Assembly (NCBI RefSeq): GCF_029094545.1 | Contig: NZ_CP117835.1 | Span: forward strand, 2,832,001-2,896,000 | DNA: 64,000 bases | Origin: Alkalihalophilus pseudofirmus | GTDB lineage: Bacteria; Bacillota; Bacilli; Bacillales; Bacillaceae_D | Direction: 5' to 3' | In this document: positions 28,249 to 37,225 of the stretch, piece after piece | How positions within the stretch are numbered: position 1 is the stretch's first letter | Layout: each line of letters begins with the position of its first letter | Position numbers and translations under genes: made by a program | The notes under the pieces: generated by a model | The model's input: only the letters and a program-made list of their open reading frames with translations | Database searches by the model: none | What the model was told of the DNA's origin: nothing

Positions 28249-29433
28249 CTACCTGACCATAAAGGATAAGTTCCCAGCAGCTACCATGATTGTAATAGCG
28301 AGAAAAAACATTAAACAAACAATCGCTAGTGCGGCAAAAACATAAATGACTGCTTTTCCAATAATCGATAAACATTCAATAATCGGTCCCCCGCCTAATG
28401 GCTGTAATATCGCAGCTGAAAGATTAAAAATGATGGCGATAGAAAGGATTTTAATTGCTGGAAAGGCACACAGCATCAATAATATAACAAGCCCCGCGAT
28501 CCCTACTGTGTTTTTTAATAGGAGTGAAGCACTCATCACTGTATCTGCTGCATCTGTAAACATCCTTCCGATAACCGGCACAAAATTACCGGCAATAAAC
28601 TTAGCTGTTCGTACCGTAATTCCATCAGCTACAGCCGTTGAAGCTCCTTGTACCGAAATGACTCCGAGAAAGACTGTTAGAAAAATTCCAAGTGCCCCAA
28701 CTGCAATGGTTCGCAAGAAATTTGCAAGCTTCGTTACTTTATAATGATCTGTAAGCGTACTGACGATAGCCAGGACGGCTGATAAAAATAATAATGGCAG
28801 CACGATATATTGAATTAAAAGTCCACTGGTATGGACAAGAAAGATAATCAGCGGGTGAAATAAGGCAGCTGATGTAATCGAACCGACAGCCGCCATAATG
28901 GCCAAGAGTAATGGGAGCAGGGCGATCATAAAATGGATCACATTGTTAATCGCATCTTGTGCATAAGAGATCGCCACATGGAAACTATTTAATGCAATGA
29001 TCATCAGCACCATATAAGTAATCGCATAGGCAACTTTTGAAATCGTATGCTGTTCAAATGCATTCTGAAGAGATTGCAAGATCATACAAAACACCGTAAG
29101 CAGAATCAGTGTGCCTAGCAGTTTTCCATTTACAATCAATTCATGCATCAAATACCTGACAAACCCGATTCCCCACTCTTTAAAAGAGAACTGCTTGTCT
29201 CCTTTAATAAACTCTAGAAAACTACCCTTTTGACTTTCTGGTAAAAATCCTCCGTATTCAGTTGAGATCTCCTCCCAATAAGCATGGATCTCATCGAGCT
29301 GTAAGTTCTCTAGCTGCCTTTCAACAAAGGTTTCTTCTTGGCCCGGTTCAATTACTCCGGATTCAGCACTGACAGGGGCAGTCAGTCCATATAAGAGGGT
29401 GAGAAAAAGGAAAATGATTATGACTCGCTTCAA
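28249..29433 (-). CDS. spoIIIAE: Stage III sporulation protein AE
   Basis: A 394-residue polytopic membrane protein with an N-terminal signal (MKRVIIIFLFLTLLYGLTAPVSA) and about seven further membrane segments from residue 100 onward, including the conserved IAGNFVPVIGRMFTDAADTVM block. It resembles a channel or transporter component; in B. subtilis it is needed with the other SpoIIIA proteins for forespore gene expression after engulfment. Length matches the family. Confidence 0.94.
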   Translation of the reverse strand: MKRVIIIFLFLTLLYGLTAPVSAESGVIEPGQEETFVERQLENLQLDEIHAYWEEISTEYGGFLPESQKGSFLEFIKGDKQFSFKEWGIGFVRYLMHELIVNGKLLGTLILLTVFCMILQSLQNAFEQHTISKVAYAITYMVLMIIALNSFHVAISYAQDAINNVIHFMIALLPLLLAIMAAVGSITSAALFHPLIIFLVHTSGLLIQYIVLPLLFLSAVLAIVSTLTDHYKVTKLANFLRTIAVGALGIFLTVFLGVISVQGASTAVADGITVRTAKFIAGNFVPVIGRMFTDAADTVMSASLLLKNTVGIAGLVILLMLCAFPAIKILSIAIIFNLSAAILQPLGGGPIIECLSIIGKAVIYVFAALAIVCLMFFLAITIMVAAGNLSFMVR

Positions 29434-29476
29434 TCCTCACCCCTCCCTTCATTATTTTTCATTTGTTATCCTGATT

Positions 29477-29869
29477 TTATGAGGTTGGCAGTAAAGCAAG
29501 CACCATTTCTATAACAGCGGTTAAAATAGGAATCGCCATCACTAAGATTAAAATCTTTCCAGCAAGTTCAATCTTTGTAGCAATTGCAGCTTGTCCGGCA
29601 TCCTTAGCAATTTGTGCTCCAAATTCAGCGATATAAGCAATGCCGATTATTTTTAAAATGGTCTGCAAATACACCATATTAATATTTGCATTTCGTGCTA
29701 TGGACTCTAGCATTTCAATAATTTTTGTAATCTCATCAACTAAAAAGATAAATATAATAACGCCTACAAATACCGTTAATAAGAAGGCAAACATCGGTTT
29801 TTGTTCTTTCACTACAAGGGCAAGGAAGGTTGCGATCAGTCCTAGACCCACTATTTGTATAATGTCAAT
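29477..29869 (-). CDS. spoIIIAD: Stage III sporulation protein AD (start codon non-canonical or damaged)
   Basis: About 130 residues with four membrane segments: IIQIVGLGLIATFLALVVKEQKP, FAFLLTVFVGVIIFIFLV, MVYLQTILKIIGIAYIAEFGAQ and LILVMAIPILTAVIEMVL. Homology to the family begins before the first usual start (GTG at 29851, no ribosome binding site). A strong AAGGGGGG lies at 29878-29885 and the next in-frame initiator-like codon is ATT at 29867-29869, giving IDIIQIVGLG, which aligns with the B. subtilis N terminus. Upstream in frame is a stop. Either ATT is used, or one base is missing (TTG-CG-ATT). Coordinates here assume ATT. Confidence 0.85.
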   Translation of the reverse strand: MDIIQIVGLGLIATFLALVVKEQKPMFAFLLTVFVGVIIFIFLVDEITKIIEMLESIARNANINMVYLQTILKIIGIAYIAEFGAQIAKDAGQAAIATKIELAGKILILVMAIPILTAVIEMVLALLPTS

Positions 29870-29884
29870 CGCAACGCACCCCCC

Positions 29885-30088
29885 TTAACCTTGAAACAAA
29901 AAAACAGTCCTGATTTTTTGAAATAAATCATCTACAATTGTCGCTACCATATATAAAACGACGACAAACCCTATTAATGTAACCCAGTGAGCCCAGTCCT
30001 CCTTTCCCATTTGTTTTAATACCGTATGAATCATAGCGACCACAATACCTATGCCAGCGATTTGAAAAATCGTGTTCACATCATACAC
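29885..30088 (-). CDS. spoIIIAC: Stage III sporulation protein AC
   Basis: A 67-residue protein with two membrane segments (FQIAGIGIVVAMIHTVLKQM and WVTLIGFVVVLYMVATIV), closely similar to B. subtilis SpoIIIAC (68 residues). GTG start at 30088 preceded by GGAGGAGGAG at 6 bases. The stop TAA overlaps the ribosome binding site of spoIIIAD. Component of the SpoIIIA complex. Confidence 0.93.
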   Translation of the reverse strand: MYDVNTIFQIAGIGIVVAMIHTVLKQMGKEDWAHWVTLIGFVVVLYMVATIVDDLFQKIRTVFLFQG

Positions 30089-30117
30089 GATGTTCTCCTC
30101 CTCCTATAACGCTACTT

Positions 30118-30630
30118 CTACATCAGTAAAATAACGATTAATAATCCAGTTAAAAATCCTAAGCTTTTCACCATCCGTTCATAACGATGTTGACGATCTC
30201 TTGCTTCGCCTTCCTCTCTTTCTAGGTGGGCGAGTGTCATTTTTATTTGTTTCTCCTGCTGGCTGCGGTCATGCTGGCCTAGCGTTTGACCAAATTGTTT
30301 CAATATCTCCTTCTCGCTTTCTAAAAGTGAGGTAAGGGACCACATTTCAGCTATACTCTCATCCCAAGCAGCATAAGCAGGCAGCTCTGTATGACGCAGC
30401 TTGTATGAAAAATACTCGAATAAATAAGAGATGGGCTTTGGTGTTTGTTTAGCTAAATTGTGTGAAGCCTCTGCAAGCGGTGTTAAACCGAATAAAATTT
30501 CTGCTTCTAATGCTTGAATAGCTACCTTTAACGTCCTGAGCTGTCTTGGCCGCTCATTTAATCTTCTAGCAAGCTCAAACCCAACCGCTGTTGTCACAAG
30601 AATAATAAGCAGCGCTCCAAATAATTTCAT
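30118..30630 (-). CDS. spoIIIAB: Stage III sporulation protein AB
   Basis: A 170-residue protein with an N-terminal membrane segment (LFGALLIILVTTAVGFELA), a helical domain resembling type II secretion GspF (LRTLKVAIQALEAEILFGLTPLAEA) and a C-terminal membrane segment (VKSLGFLTGLLIVILLM). Its start overlaps the spoIIIAA stop by 4 bases. Probably the membrane platform partner of the SpoIIIAA ATPase. Confidence 0.93.
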   Translation of the reverse strand: MKLFGALLIILVTTAVGFELARRLNERPRQLRTLKVAIQALEAEILFGLTPLAEASHNLAKQTPKPISYLFEYFSYKLRHTELPAYAAWDESIAEMWSLTSLLESEKEILKQFGQTLGQHDRSQQEKQIKMTLAHLEREEGEARDRQHRYERMVKSLGFLTGLLIVILLM

Positions 30631-31586
30631 TGCTCTCTCACCACAGTCGCCCTAGATGACGACATTTTTTCTCTTTTATTAAATGTATGGATCTTTTTAA
30701 CCACACCCGGCCTTGTCGTTCTCGTTAGTTCAATAGCTAAATCAAAGGCACCAAATTGCATTAATTCTTTTAATGCCGGCCTCTTTAGTACATCATCGAT
30801 TGTGTGACCGTGAGCTGTCGTTATCACCCCAACCCCTGCATGGACAGCCTCTTGAACAGCGAGCACATCTTCCACTCGTCCAATTTCATCAACAATCAAC
30901 ACATCAGGGCTCATAGAGCGGATCATCATCATCATCCCTTCCGCTTTAGGACATCCATCTAGTACATCGATGCGTGGTCCTAGTTGATGCTGCGGAACGC
31001 CTCGCATACTAGCACAAATTTCAGAACGTTCATCGATGATCCCGACTTTCAACGGGGCAATTCCTCTCTTTTCATCACCCTCACTAATCAGCCTGGCTAC
31101 ATCTCGCAATATAGTCGTTTTACCGGTTTGCGGAGGACCGATGAAAAGGGTGTTCAGCCATCTGTTTTCAAATAAATAATGTATGAGCCGATCGGCCATA
31201 CCAATGGACTGCCTGGCAATTCGGATGTTAAAGGAGCTTACATCCCGAATCGTTTTCACTTCTCCCCTCTCTAAGATGACTTTTCCTGCAAGCCCAACAC
31301 GATGTCCGCCATGAATCGTTATAAATCCTTTTTTCAACTCTTCTTCAAATGCATAAAGGGAGTGCTGGCTTAATTGACTTAATAAGAGCTGTCCTTCTTT
31401 TGGCTGGACAATATACATAGAACCATCATCATTTGTGGGATAAAAAGGTTTTCCGCGGGCGACCACTTCAAGAGGGCGGGCAATCCGGATGCGAATCTCT
31501 TCGACATCATTTATTATGGCTGCAGGTATTTGCCGAAGTACTACTCTTATCGACTCAGGTACTACAGCTAAAATGTCATCTAACAC
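30627..31586 (-). CDS. spoIIIAA: Stage III sporulation protein AA, secretion-type ATPase
   Basis: A 319-residue ATPase related to type II/IV secretion ATPases. Motifs: Walker A FIGPPQTGKTTILRDVARL near residue 150, IDERSEICASMRG, Walker B SPDVLIVDEIGRVEDV and the HGHT sensor in VITTAHGHTIDD. It is the first gene of the spoIIIA operon, 11 bases after yqhV. It supplies energy to the SpoIIIA-SpoIIQ channel between mother cell and forespore. Confidence 0.95.
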   Translation of the reverse strand: MLDDILAVVPESIRVVLRQIPAAIINDVEEIRIRIARPLEVVARGKPFYPTNDDGSMYIVQPKEGQLLLSQLSQHSLYAFEEELKKGFITIHGGHRVGLAGKVILERGEVKTIRDVSSFNIRIARQSIGMADRLIHYLFENRWLNTLFIGPPQTGKTTILRDVARLISEGDEKRGIAPLKVGIIDERSEICASMRGVPQHQLGPRIDVLDGCPKAEGMMMMIRSMSPDVLIVDEIGRVEDVLAVQEAVHAGVGVITTAHGHTIDDVLKRPALKELMQFGAFDLAIELTRTTRPGVVKKIHTFNKREKMSSSRATVVREQ

Positions 31587-31597
31587 AGCAATCCCTC

Positions 31598-31888
31598 CTA
31601 CCTTTTTATCCCGATTAAAATAAGGACAACACCTGCCCCGATGAATAGAAATTTACTTAGTGACAATCGATCTGACAACCCTGTTAAGCCGATTAAAATG
31701 GATGTAATAAAAATAGTTGGACCGACAATGGCTAACATGGCATTGACAGCGACCGCTTTTTCTACACTATTCAGCTTCAACATGAGACCAGCAGCACTTA
31801 TTTCAATTAATCCAGAAAGCAATCGCAAGCCTGCCATTGCAAGCAGGGCTGCTTCTATCGATAAGAACCATGTCTTCAACACCTTCAC
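31598..31888 (-). CDS. yqhV: Small membrane protein YqhV (DUF2619)
   Basis: A 96-residue protein with three predicted membrane segments (SIEAALLAMAGLRLLSGLIE, VAVNAMLAIVGPTIFITSILI, LFIGAGVVLILIGI). A gene of this family sits between efp and spoIIIAA in B. subtilis, the same place as here. Function unknown. It is 11 bases upstream of spoIIIAA and so may be cotranscribed with the sporulation operon. Confidence 0.85.
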   Translation of the reverse strand: MKVLKTWFLSIEAALLAMAGLRLLSGLIEISAAGLMLKLNSVEKAVAVNAMLAIVGPTIFITSILIGLTGLSDRLSLSKFLFIGAGVVLILIGIKR

Positions 31889-31948
31889 CTCTTGACTTTC
31901 ACACTTTGTACAACCTATGTCATTTTTTCTTGATTAAGAACAAAAAAA

Positions 31949-31980
31949 AGACGAGCACACTTATAAAAGTGTACTCGTCT
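31949..31980 (-). terminator. Terminator of efp
   Basis: Stem AGACGAGCACACTT / AAGTGTACTCGTCT (one G-U) with a 4-base loop, followed by eight T on the minus strand, 12 bases after the efp stop. Confidence 0.88.
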
Positions 31981-31992
31981 AAAGGGTTTGAT

Positions 31993-32550
31993 TTAGGCTC
32001 TTGAAACGTAAGCTGAGTTACGTGTATCAATAAGCAGCACATCACCTTGGTTAATAAAGAAAGGAACCTGAACAGTTAAGCCTGTTTCAAGCGTAGCTGG
32101 CTTTGTACCGCCAGAAGCTGTATCTCCTTTAATACCTGGTTCTGTTTCCGTTACTTCAAGCTCAACAGTATTTGGTACTTCCACACCAAGTGTTTCGCCT
32201 TGGTACGTCATAATTTGAACTTCCATATTTTCTTTTAAGAATTGTAATTCATGCTCAATTTGGTTTGTAGGCAGCTCAATCTGCTCAAACGACTGATTAT
32301 CCATGAAATTATGCATATCTCCACTTGCATATAAATATTGCATGCGACGATTTTCAATATGAGCTTTTGATACTTTTTCACCGGCACGGAATGTTTTTTC
32401 CTGAACAGCGCCAGTACGTAAATTTCGCAATTTAGAACGTACAAAAGCTGCACCCTTACCTGGCTTTACATGTTGGAAATCCATTACTTGCCAGATCCCA
32501 TTATCAACTTCAATAGTTAATCCTGTTTTAAAATCGTTTACTGAAATCAT
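31993..32550 (-). CDS. efp: Elongation factor P
   Basis: A 185-residue tRNA-like factor that rescues ribosomes stalled at polyproline. It has the KOW-like N-terminal domain with the modified lysine loop [12 protein letters not shown] (K32), and two OB domains ending [20 protein letters not shown] start at the ATG at 32550, 8 bases from GGAGG, giving [18 protein letters not shown]; the frame is open further but those residues are not in the family. Confidence 0.96.
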   Translation of the reverse strand: MISVNDFKTGLTIEVDNGIWQVMDFQHVKPGKGAAFVRSKLRNLRTGAVQEKTFRAGEKVSKAHIENRRMQYLYASGDMHNFMDNQSFEQIELPTNQIEHELQFLKENMEVQIMTYQGETLGVEVPNTVELEVTETEPGIKGDTASGGTKPATLETGLTVQVPFFINQGDVLLIDTRNSAYVSRA

Positions 32551-32639
32551 TTTATCTTCCTCCATCTTTCCACCTTTTGGCTGGTGGTCAATCACAATAT
32601 TTACTATACCATAGGCTGTGTAAAGTTTCCCGAGAATTT

Positions 32640-33713
32640 TTACTCGCCAACAATCAAGAGATCTTTCGTAGATTTAGTAAATGACTTGTTTCCATCTTCT
32701 GTAATTAACGTGTCATCTTCTATTCTTGTCCCGCCGACACCCGCTACATAAATTCCAGGTTCAACTGTCACAATCATACCTGGTTCTAGAACGGTTTCCG
32801 ATTTTACAGACAGCGAAGGTCCTTCATGAACTTCTAACCCTAAACCGTGACCGGTAGAGTGGCCAAAATATTCACCATACCCTTTTTCAGTGATGTAGTC
32901 TCGTGTCAGTGCATCGGCTTGTTTTCCCGTTATACCAGGCTTAATCCCTTCCATCCCGCGTAACTGGGCCTCCAAAACGGTATGATAGATCGCCTTTAGC
33001 TCATCACTGACTTCACCTACAGCTACCGTTCTTGTGATATCTGAGCAGTACCCTTTGTAGTAAGCCCCAAAATCAAGCGTCACTAGTTCGCCTTTTTCAA
33101 TCATCTTCTCACTCGCTACACCATGCGGAAGTGCAGAGCGGAAACCTGAAGCGACGATAATATCAAATGATGAACTAGCAGCTCCTTGTTTCCTCATAAA
33201 AAATTCAAGCTCATTCGATACGTCTAACTCACTGATCCCCGGTCTAATAAAACCAGTAATGTGGCTGAATGCTGCATCGGCAATTTCTGCTGCATCATTA
33301 ATTAACTTAATTTCATCTGAATCTTTAAACATCCGCAGTTTCTCAATCAAACCAGACACCGGAACAAGTTTAGCTGATTCAATAAACTTCGTGTACAATT
33401 GGTGTGCTTCATATGTAAGATGGGATTGCTCAAACCCTAATGTTTTAATAGATAATGCCTCTACTTGCTTTGCTACCTCTTCAAAAATAGGTCCAGTGTG
33501 CTGAACGATCTCATATCCGGCAGCCTGCTCCCTAGCTTGCTCCATATACCTGAAGTCAGTAATAAACAAAGCCTTGTCTAATGTAATTAAAGCAACACCT
33601 GAGGAGCCGGTAAACGTTGTCATATATTGACGGTTATGACCACTTGTTACTAATAATCCCTCTACATCAGCTGACCTAAGTTGTTCTCTTAACGCTTCAA
33701 TTCGTTGTTTCAT
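32640..33713 (-). CDS. yqhT: Xaa-Pro dipeptidase/aminopeptidase (YqhT)
   Basis: A 357-residue M24 metallopeptidase cleaving peptides with proline in the second position. N-terminal creatinase domain (about 1-130) and pita-bread catalytic domain with the metal ligands in [23 protein letters not shown] (two Asp), [14 protein letters not shown] (His), VTVEPGIYV (Glu) and GGTRIEDD (Glu). It precedes efp, and together with it forms the proline-linked yqhT-efp pair of Bacillus. Starts at 33713 behind AGGAGAGG. Confidence 0.93.
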   Translation of the reverse strand: MKQRIEALREQLRSADVEGLLVTSGHNRQYMTTFTGSSGVALITLDKALFITDFRYMEQAREQAAGYEIVQHTGPIFEEVAKQVEALSIKTLGFEQSHLTYEAHQLYTKFIESAKLVPVSGLIEKLRMFKDSDEIKLINDAAEIADAAFSHITGFIRPGISELDVSNELEFFMRKQGAASSSFDIIVASGFRSALPHGVASEKMIEKGELVTLDFGAYYKGYCSDITRTVAVGEVSDELKAIYHTVLEAQLRGMEGIKPGITGKQADALTRDYITEKGYGEYFGHSTGHGLGLEVHEGPSLSVKSETVLEPGMIVTVEPGIYVAGVGGTRIEDDTLITEDGNKSFTKSTKDLLIVGE

Positions 33714-33715
33714 GA

Positions 33716-34150
33716 TTAATCCTCTCCTTTTACGAGCGCAGTTAATGCCATAACATAGCCATACAAACCTAGTCCTACAATCTGCCCTTTTGTTACAGGA
33801 GCTATAACAGAGTGGTGTCTAAATTCCTCACGTGTATGGACGTTTGAGATATGTACTTCTATGACTGGCAAATCAACACTAGCGATCGCATCACGAATAG
33901 CATAGCTATAGTGGGTAAAGGCTCCTGGATTAATAATAATCCCACTATATTGATCAGCGGCTTCGTGGATAGCATCAATCAATCGGCCTTCATGATTTGA
34001 TTGAACACAGGTGATTCCTACACCTAACTCTCTGGCTGCCTCTAGCAGCTTCACCTCTAGATCTTCTAGTGTTTTGTGCCCGTATACTGCTGGTTCTCTT
34101 TTTCCTAACCGATTTAAGTTAGGACCGTTAATCACCATAAATTGTTTCAT
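33716..34150 (-). CDS. aroQ: Type II 3-dehydroquinate dehydratase
   Basis: A 144-residue dodecameric enzyme of the shikimate pathway. Start MKQFMVINGPNLNRLGKREPAVYG includes the catalytic Arg/Tyr lid, followed by SNHEGRLIDAIHEA, GIIINPGAFTHYSYAIRDAI with the catalytic histidine and EVHISNVHTREEFRHHS. The ATG at 34150 is close (4 bases) to GGGGGG; an in-frame codon at 34168 is less like the family. It ends 3 bases before yqhT. aroK of the same pathway is at 52665-53165. Confidence 0.95.
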   Translation of the reverse strand: MKQFMVINGPNLNRLGKREPAVYGHKTLEDLEVKLLEAARELGVGITCVQSNHEGRLIDAIHEAADQYSGIIINPGAFTHYSYAIRDAIASVDLPVIEVHISNVHTREEFRHHSVIAPVTKGQIVGLGLYGYVMALTALVKGED

Positions 34151-34263
34151 CGTTACCCCCCGCTTCAATGATACGATCTGACCGCGTTCTACTTATTTCA
34201 TCATAAGTGTAACATTTAGCGATATCATATAGGAAGAAGTTAGCAACGTTTGTTACAAAATAT

Positions 34264-34788
34264 TTAGTCTTTTTCACCATTTTCTTCGTTTTGATTGTTT
34301 GATAATTCATGATGTTGTTCAGCATATTCATAGGAAACCGAATATCCGATAAACACTCCATATAGAATATATAAACAAAGAGAGGTGACTATTGTGTTTG
34401 AGTCTAAACTTTGTACCGTTTTTAAGCCTGGGAAAAAAGGGTTAAAAACATAAAATACAAGGCCCCATAAAATAGCTCCAAATCCTACACCAGCCCACAC
34501 GCTAAGGACCTTTTGCAAAATAACTTTATATAAAAAAGCAACCCCTATCGAAATTACAGCTATAACAACTACTCCAGTCCATTGTCCAATATAGGTATTT
34601 TTCCAGTCACCAAGAGCCCATGGCATTAAAACTAGAGCAGGTCCTACTCTTATAAAATTAAAATAAAAGGCAAAGTACCCTACTAATGACCAAATAAGCC
34701 CCCCGAAAAAGCCAATTATTACAACCTTAACTGGAAAAGACATTTGCTGTTCTTTTTCATTTTGTTCTAACTGTTCGTTCTGTTCCAA
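34264..34788 (-). CDS. yqhR: Membrane protein YqhR
   Basis: About 174 residues: a polar, Glu/Gln-rich N terminus, then four predicted membrane segments (VKVVIIGFFGGLIWSLVGYFAFY, WTGVVVIAVISIGVAFLY, VWAGVGFGAILWGLVFYVF, TSLCLYILYGVFIGYSV). I start at the TTG at 34788, 8 bases from GGAGG; other starts upstream lack a site. The family is conserved upstream of aroQ in Bacillus, function unknown. In B. subtilis yqhQ follows in the next position but is absent here. Confidence 0.8.
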   Translation of the reverse strand: MEQNEQLEQNEKEQQMSFPVKVVIIGFFGGLIWSLVGYFAFYFNFIRVGPALVLMPWALGDWKNTYIGQWTGVVVIAVISIGVAFLYKVILQKVLSVWAGVGFGAILWGLVFYVFNPFFPGLKTVQSLDSNTIVTSLCLYILYGVFIGYSVSYEYAEQHHELSNNQNEENGEKD

Positions 34789-35203
34789 CTTAACCACCTC
34801 CACTCCTAGTATGTCCAGCCTTTTAAATGGTTCATGCAAAAATGTTAGAATAAGTCCATTCATGATTTCATCTATATTCTTTTTTGTAATTCCATAAAAA
34901 CCTGTTAAATCATTGAATGGGTTGGGCTGCTTTTGTGTAGAATGTAGAGGGATATGAATAAGAAGGATTTGAATTAGATAGAGGATTTAAAAGAATTGGT
35001 GTAGAATAACAATTATAATGAATGCTTGGTCTTAATTGTTTGAGCTTAATTGTTTGATTTCACTTTAATTAGGGAAAAGAATAGAAATACAGTCAACTCT
35101 ACATGATCATTGACACAGTAAATAATACATTCTTTAAAGTATAAGGCACACAACTTATTCTCTTAGAGCAAACAATATATACTTATCACGGAGGTGAGCT
35201 CGT
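34789..35203. other. AT-rich intergenic region between divergent yqhR and yqhP
   Basis: No ORF with a ribosome binding site is visible. A possible plus-strand promoter for yqhP is TTGACA at 35110-35115 with a weak TTTAAA at 35133-35138 (17-base spacer). The repeated phrase TTGTTTGA occurs at 35037 and 35051. The site corresponds to the position of yqhQ in B. subtilis. Confidence 0.4.
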
Positions 35204-35620
35204 ATGCAGCGTACTATGCAAATGGTTGTTTTAGCAGTCGTTGCCTTAGCTGTTATCGGACTTGGCTATCAAATGATTTATAATCCAATAGGGTTATTGA
35301 CGCGAGTACTATTTATCGCAGGTTTTGTGGCGGTCATATTTTTCTTGTATCGTCTCTATCTTGCCAAGCGATTCGGCACCCCCATTATGCCAAAGCGACA
35401 AGGACCTAGCCGCTCACAACTTAAAAAAGCAAAACGTACGAGTACAGTCACAAAAGCCACACCTTCAAGAGGTCCAAATTTCTTCAAAGCGACAAATGGA
35501 ACATCGGCTGTCAAAAAGAAAGCTCCTTATCCAAAATCCGCTATAAAAAAACGTGCAGACCATAATTTCACAGTCATTGAGGGTAAAAAGAATAAAAAGA
35601 AGAACCGCGCTTTATTTTAA
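35204..35620 (+). CDS. yqhP: YqhP / SA1362 family membrane protein
   Basis: A 138-residue protein: two close membrane segments (MQMVVLAVVALAVIGLGYQMIY and LLTRVLFIAGFVAVIFFLYRLYLA) and a strongly basic, Lys/Arg-rich cytoplasmic tail ending NFTVIEGKKNKKKNRALF. That VIEGKKxKxK ending is typical of the family. Start at 35204 after GGAGGTGAGCTCGT. Conserved near yqhR and yqhO in Bacillus. Function unknown; the basic tail may interact with RNA or phospholipid. Confidence 0.8.
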   Translation: MQRTMQMVVLAVVALAVIGLGYQMIYNPIGLLTRVLFIAGFVAVIFFLYRLYLAKRFGTPIMPKRQGPSRSQLKKAKRTSTVTKATPSRGPNFFKATNGTSAVKKKAPYPKSAIKKRADHNFTVIEGKKNKKKNRALF

Positions 35621-35631
35621 AAGCACGGTTC
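35601..35631. terminator. Bidirectional terminator between yqhP and yqhO
   Basis: AGAACCG-GCTTT pairs with AAAGC-CGGTTCT (one internal mismatch), followed by TTTTT on the plus strand. The hairpin contains the yqhP stop codon. Confidence 0.65.
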
Positions 35632-35634
35632 TTT

Positions 35635-36531
35635 TTAGTAGCGCCACCCTTTTAAGAACATCTCCGTCTGTCCTTTTCCTAGGGCTACAAGTTTATCTTT
35701 TTCTTGGTCCGACATTTCAAAATCAGTCGCACTCACATCAACCACAGGTATAAATACAATATTTTTTGCATGATCTGCAGCAATATATTTTGAGTCATGT
35801 GCTTTTGTCATTGTGTTAAAGAGGGCTCTATATAGAGAGATGGCATTCTTAATATCATTGGGCGGCATTTGCTCAGTTGAAGGTGATAATTGAAATCCGA
35901 TGACAGGCCGCTTCCATTTCTTAGTTCTACCGTCCATGAACAGCCACATAGGAAAATTACTTAAGATGCCCCCATCTACTACATACGACCTTGCCCCATT
36001 TTTAGTCCGGTCGTAGATTTTAACCGGTTCAAAGAAAAAAGGTATACTGCAGCTCATTCTAACCGCCCGGGCTACGGAAAATTTTTCAGGAAGCTGCCCG
36101 TAGAGAGGCAGGTCATCTGGCAGGACCATCAGTCTGTTTTGTGAGAGATCTGATGCGATAATTCTCAGAGAATCTTTTGGAAGGTCTGCAAAGGTTCGAA
36201 TGCCTTTTTTCTTCAACACACAGCTAAGCCATTCCTCAAGAGCATCCCCTTTATAGATCCCTAACTTAAAATAAAGGTGCACCCATTTTGCTGCTTGAAA
36301 GGGCAGCCATGACATCCTCTCATCCTTAAAAGCCTCAATATCTAATTCATTTAATAACGATAATAATTCCTTACTCGTGTAGCCTGCTTTAATCAAGGCT
36401 GCTACAATAGACCCTGCGCTTGTTCCAGCAATGCGGGTAAATTCGTATCCTCGCTCCTCCATCACTTCTAGCGCCCCAACAAATGCATAAGCTTTAACAC
36501 CGCCGCCTGCAAACACGCCATCTACTTTCAT
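35635..36531 (-). CDS. yqhO: Patatin-like phospholipase (YqhO)
   Basis: A 298-residue lipid acyl hydrolase of the patatin fold. It has the oxyanion loop GVFAGGGVKAYAFVGAL, the nucleophile elbow GTSAGS near residue 40, and the catalytic aspartate in VVDGGILSNFPMWLF. There is no signal peptide, so it is probably cytoplasmic or membrane-associated. It stands between yqhP and mntR as in B. subtilis. The substrate is not known. Confidence 0.9.
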   Translation of the reverse strand: MKVDGVFAGGGVKAYAFVGALEVMEERGYEFTRIAGTSAGSIVAALIKAGYTSKELLSLLNELDIEAFKDERMSWLPFQAAKWVHLYFKLGIYKGDALEEWLSCVLKKKGIRTFADLPKDSLRIIASDLSQNRLMVLPDDLPLYGQLPEKFSVARAVRMSCSIPFFFEPVKIYDRTKNGARSYVVDGGILSNFPMWLFMDGRTKKWKRPVIGFQLSPSTEQMPPNDIKNAISLYRALFNTMTKAHDSKYIAADHAKNIVFIPVVDVSATDFEMSDQEKDKLVALGKGQTEMFLKGWRY

Positions 36532-36612
36532 TCACATCCCCCCACTACGTTACCATATGTAGAGATGGGCTTGGATGTTTCCTAAAAAGTTTAATTCTAG
36601 TTAGAAAACAAA

Positions 36613-36637
36613 ATAACCATAGAGGCTCTATGGTTAT
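36613..36637 (-). terminator. Terminator of mntR
   Basis: ATAACCATAGAG and CTCTATGGTTAT form a nearly gap-free inverted repeat; about ten pairs with a small loop are likely. On the minus strand TTTTGTTTT follows. Lies 25 bases after the mntR stop. Confidence 0.7.
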
Positions 36638-36662
36638 CGTTCTTTTTCACTAATCATATTCG

Positions 36663-37085
36663 CTAGTCTTCTTCATTCTTTTTTTGGACTTGTTTTAATT
36701 CTTCAATCCGTTTTTTATCTTCTTGGAAGAATTGCACTAAATCCCCAATACGATCAATCGCATCCCAGCTGAGATGATGTTCAATTCCTTCAACATCTTG
36801 ATAAATATGTTGTTCTTCCACACCGATTAACCTCATGAAGTCTTCGAGCAGTTCGTGGCGATAGACAAGCCGCTTTCCTACTTTTTTTCCTTTAGCAGTT
36901 AAAACCAATCCTCTGTACCTTTCATAAATAAGATACTCGCTTTTATCAAGTTTTTGAACCATTTTAGTCACAGAAGAAGGGTGTACCTCAAGTGCCTCAG
37001 CAATATCTGAAACGCGAGCGTACCCTTTGTCTTCAATTAAGATATAAATTCGTTCTAAATAATCTTCCATACTAGGTGTCGGCAT
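36663..37085 (-). CDS. mntR: Manganese transport regulator MntR
   Basis: A 140-residue DtxR-family repressor of Mn(II) uptake. It has an N-terminal winged helix ([23 protein letters not shown]) and a C-terminal dimerisation domain. The metal ligands are visible: D8 and E11 in [11 protein letters not shown], then the His/Glu ligands in YRHELLEDF and [10 protein letters not shown]. Length and start agree with B. subtilis MntR (142). It is preceded by GGAGGGGACCCT. Located between yqhO and splB. Confidence 0.95.
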   Translation of the reverse strand: MPTPSMEDYLERIYILIEDKGYARVSDIAEALEVHPSSVTKMVQKLDKSEYLIYERYRGLVLTAKGKKVGKRLVYRHELLEDFMRLIGVEEQHIYQDVEGIEHHLSWDAIDRIGDLVQFFQEDKKRIEELKQVQKKNEED

Positions 37086-37225
37086 AGGGTCCCCTCCATT
37101 TATTCAACAAACACGCAAGAGACGCGTTTGCCCACCATTAATCGATCCATGCAGTCATCATTTCTATATTACTACAGAAGGGGAACCAGAGACAATGTTA
37201 TTTCCTATTTATGTGTGGATGTTCA

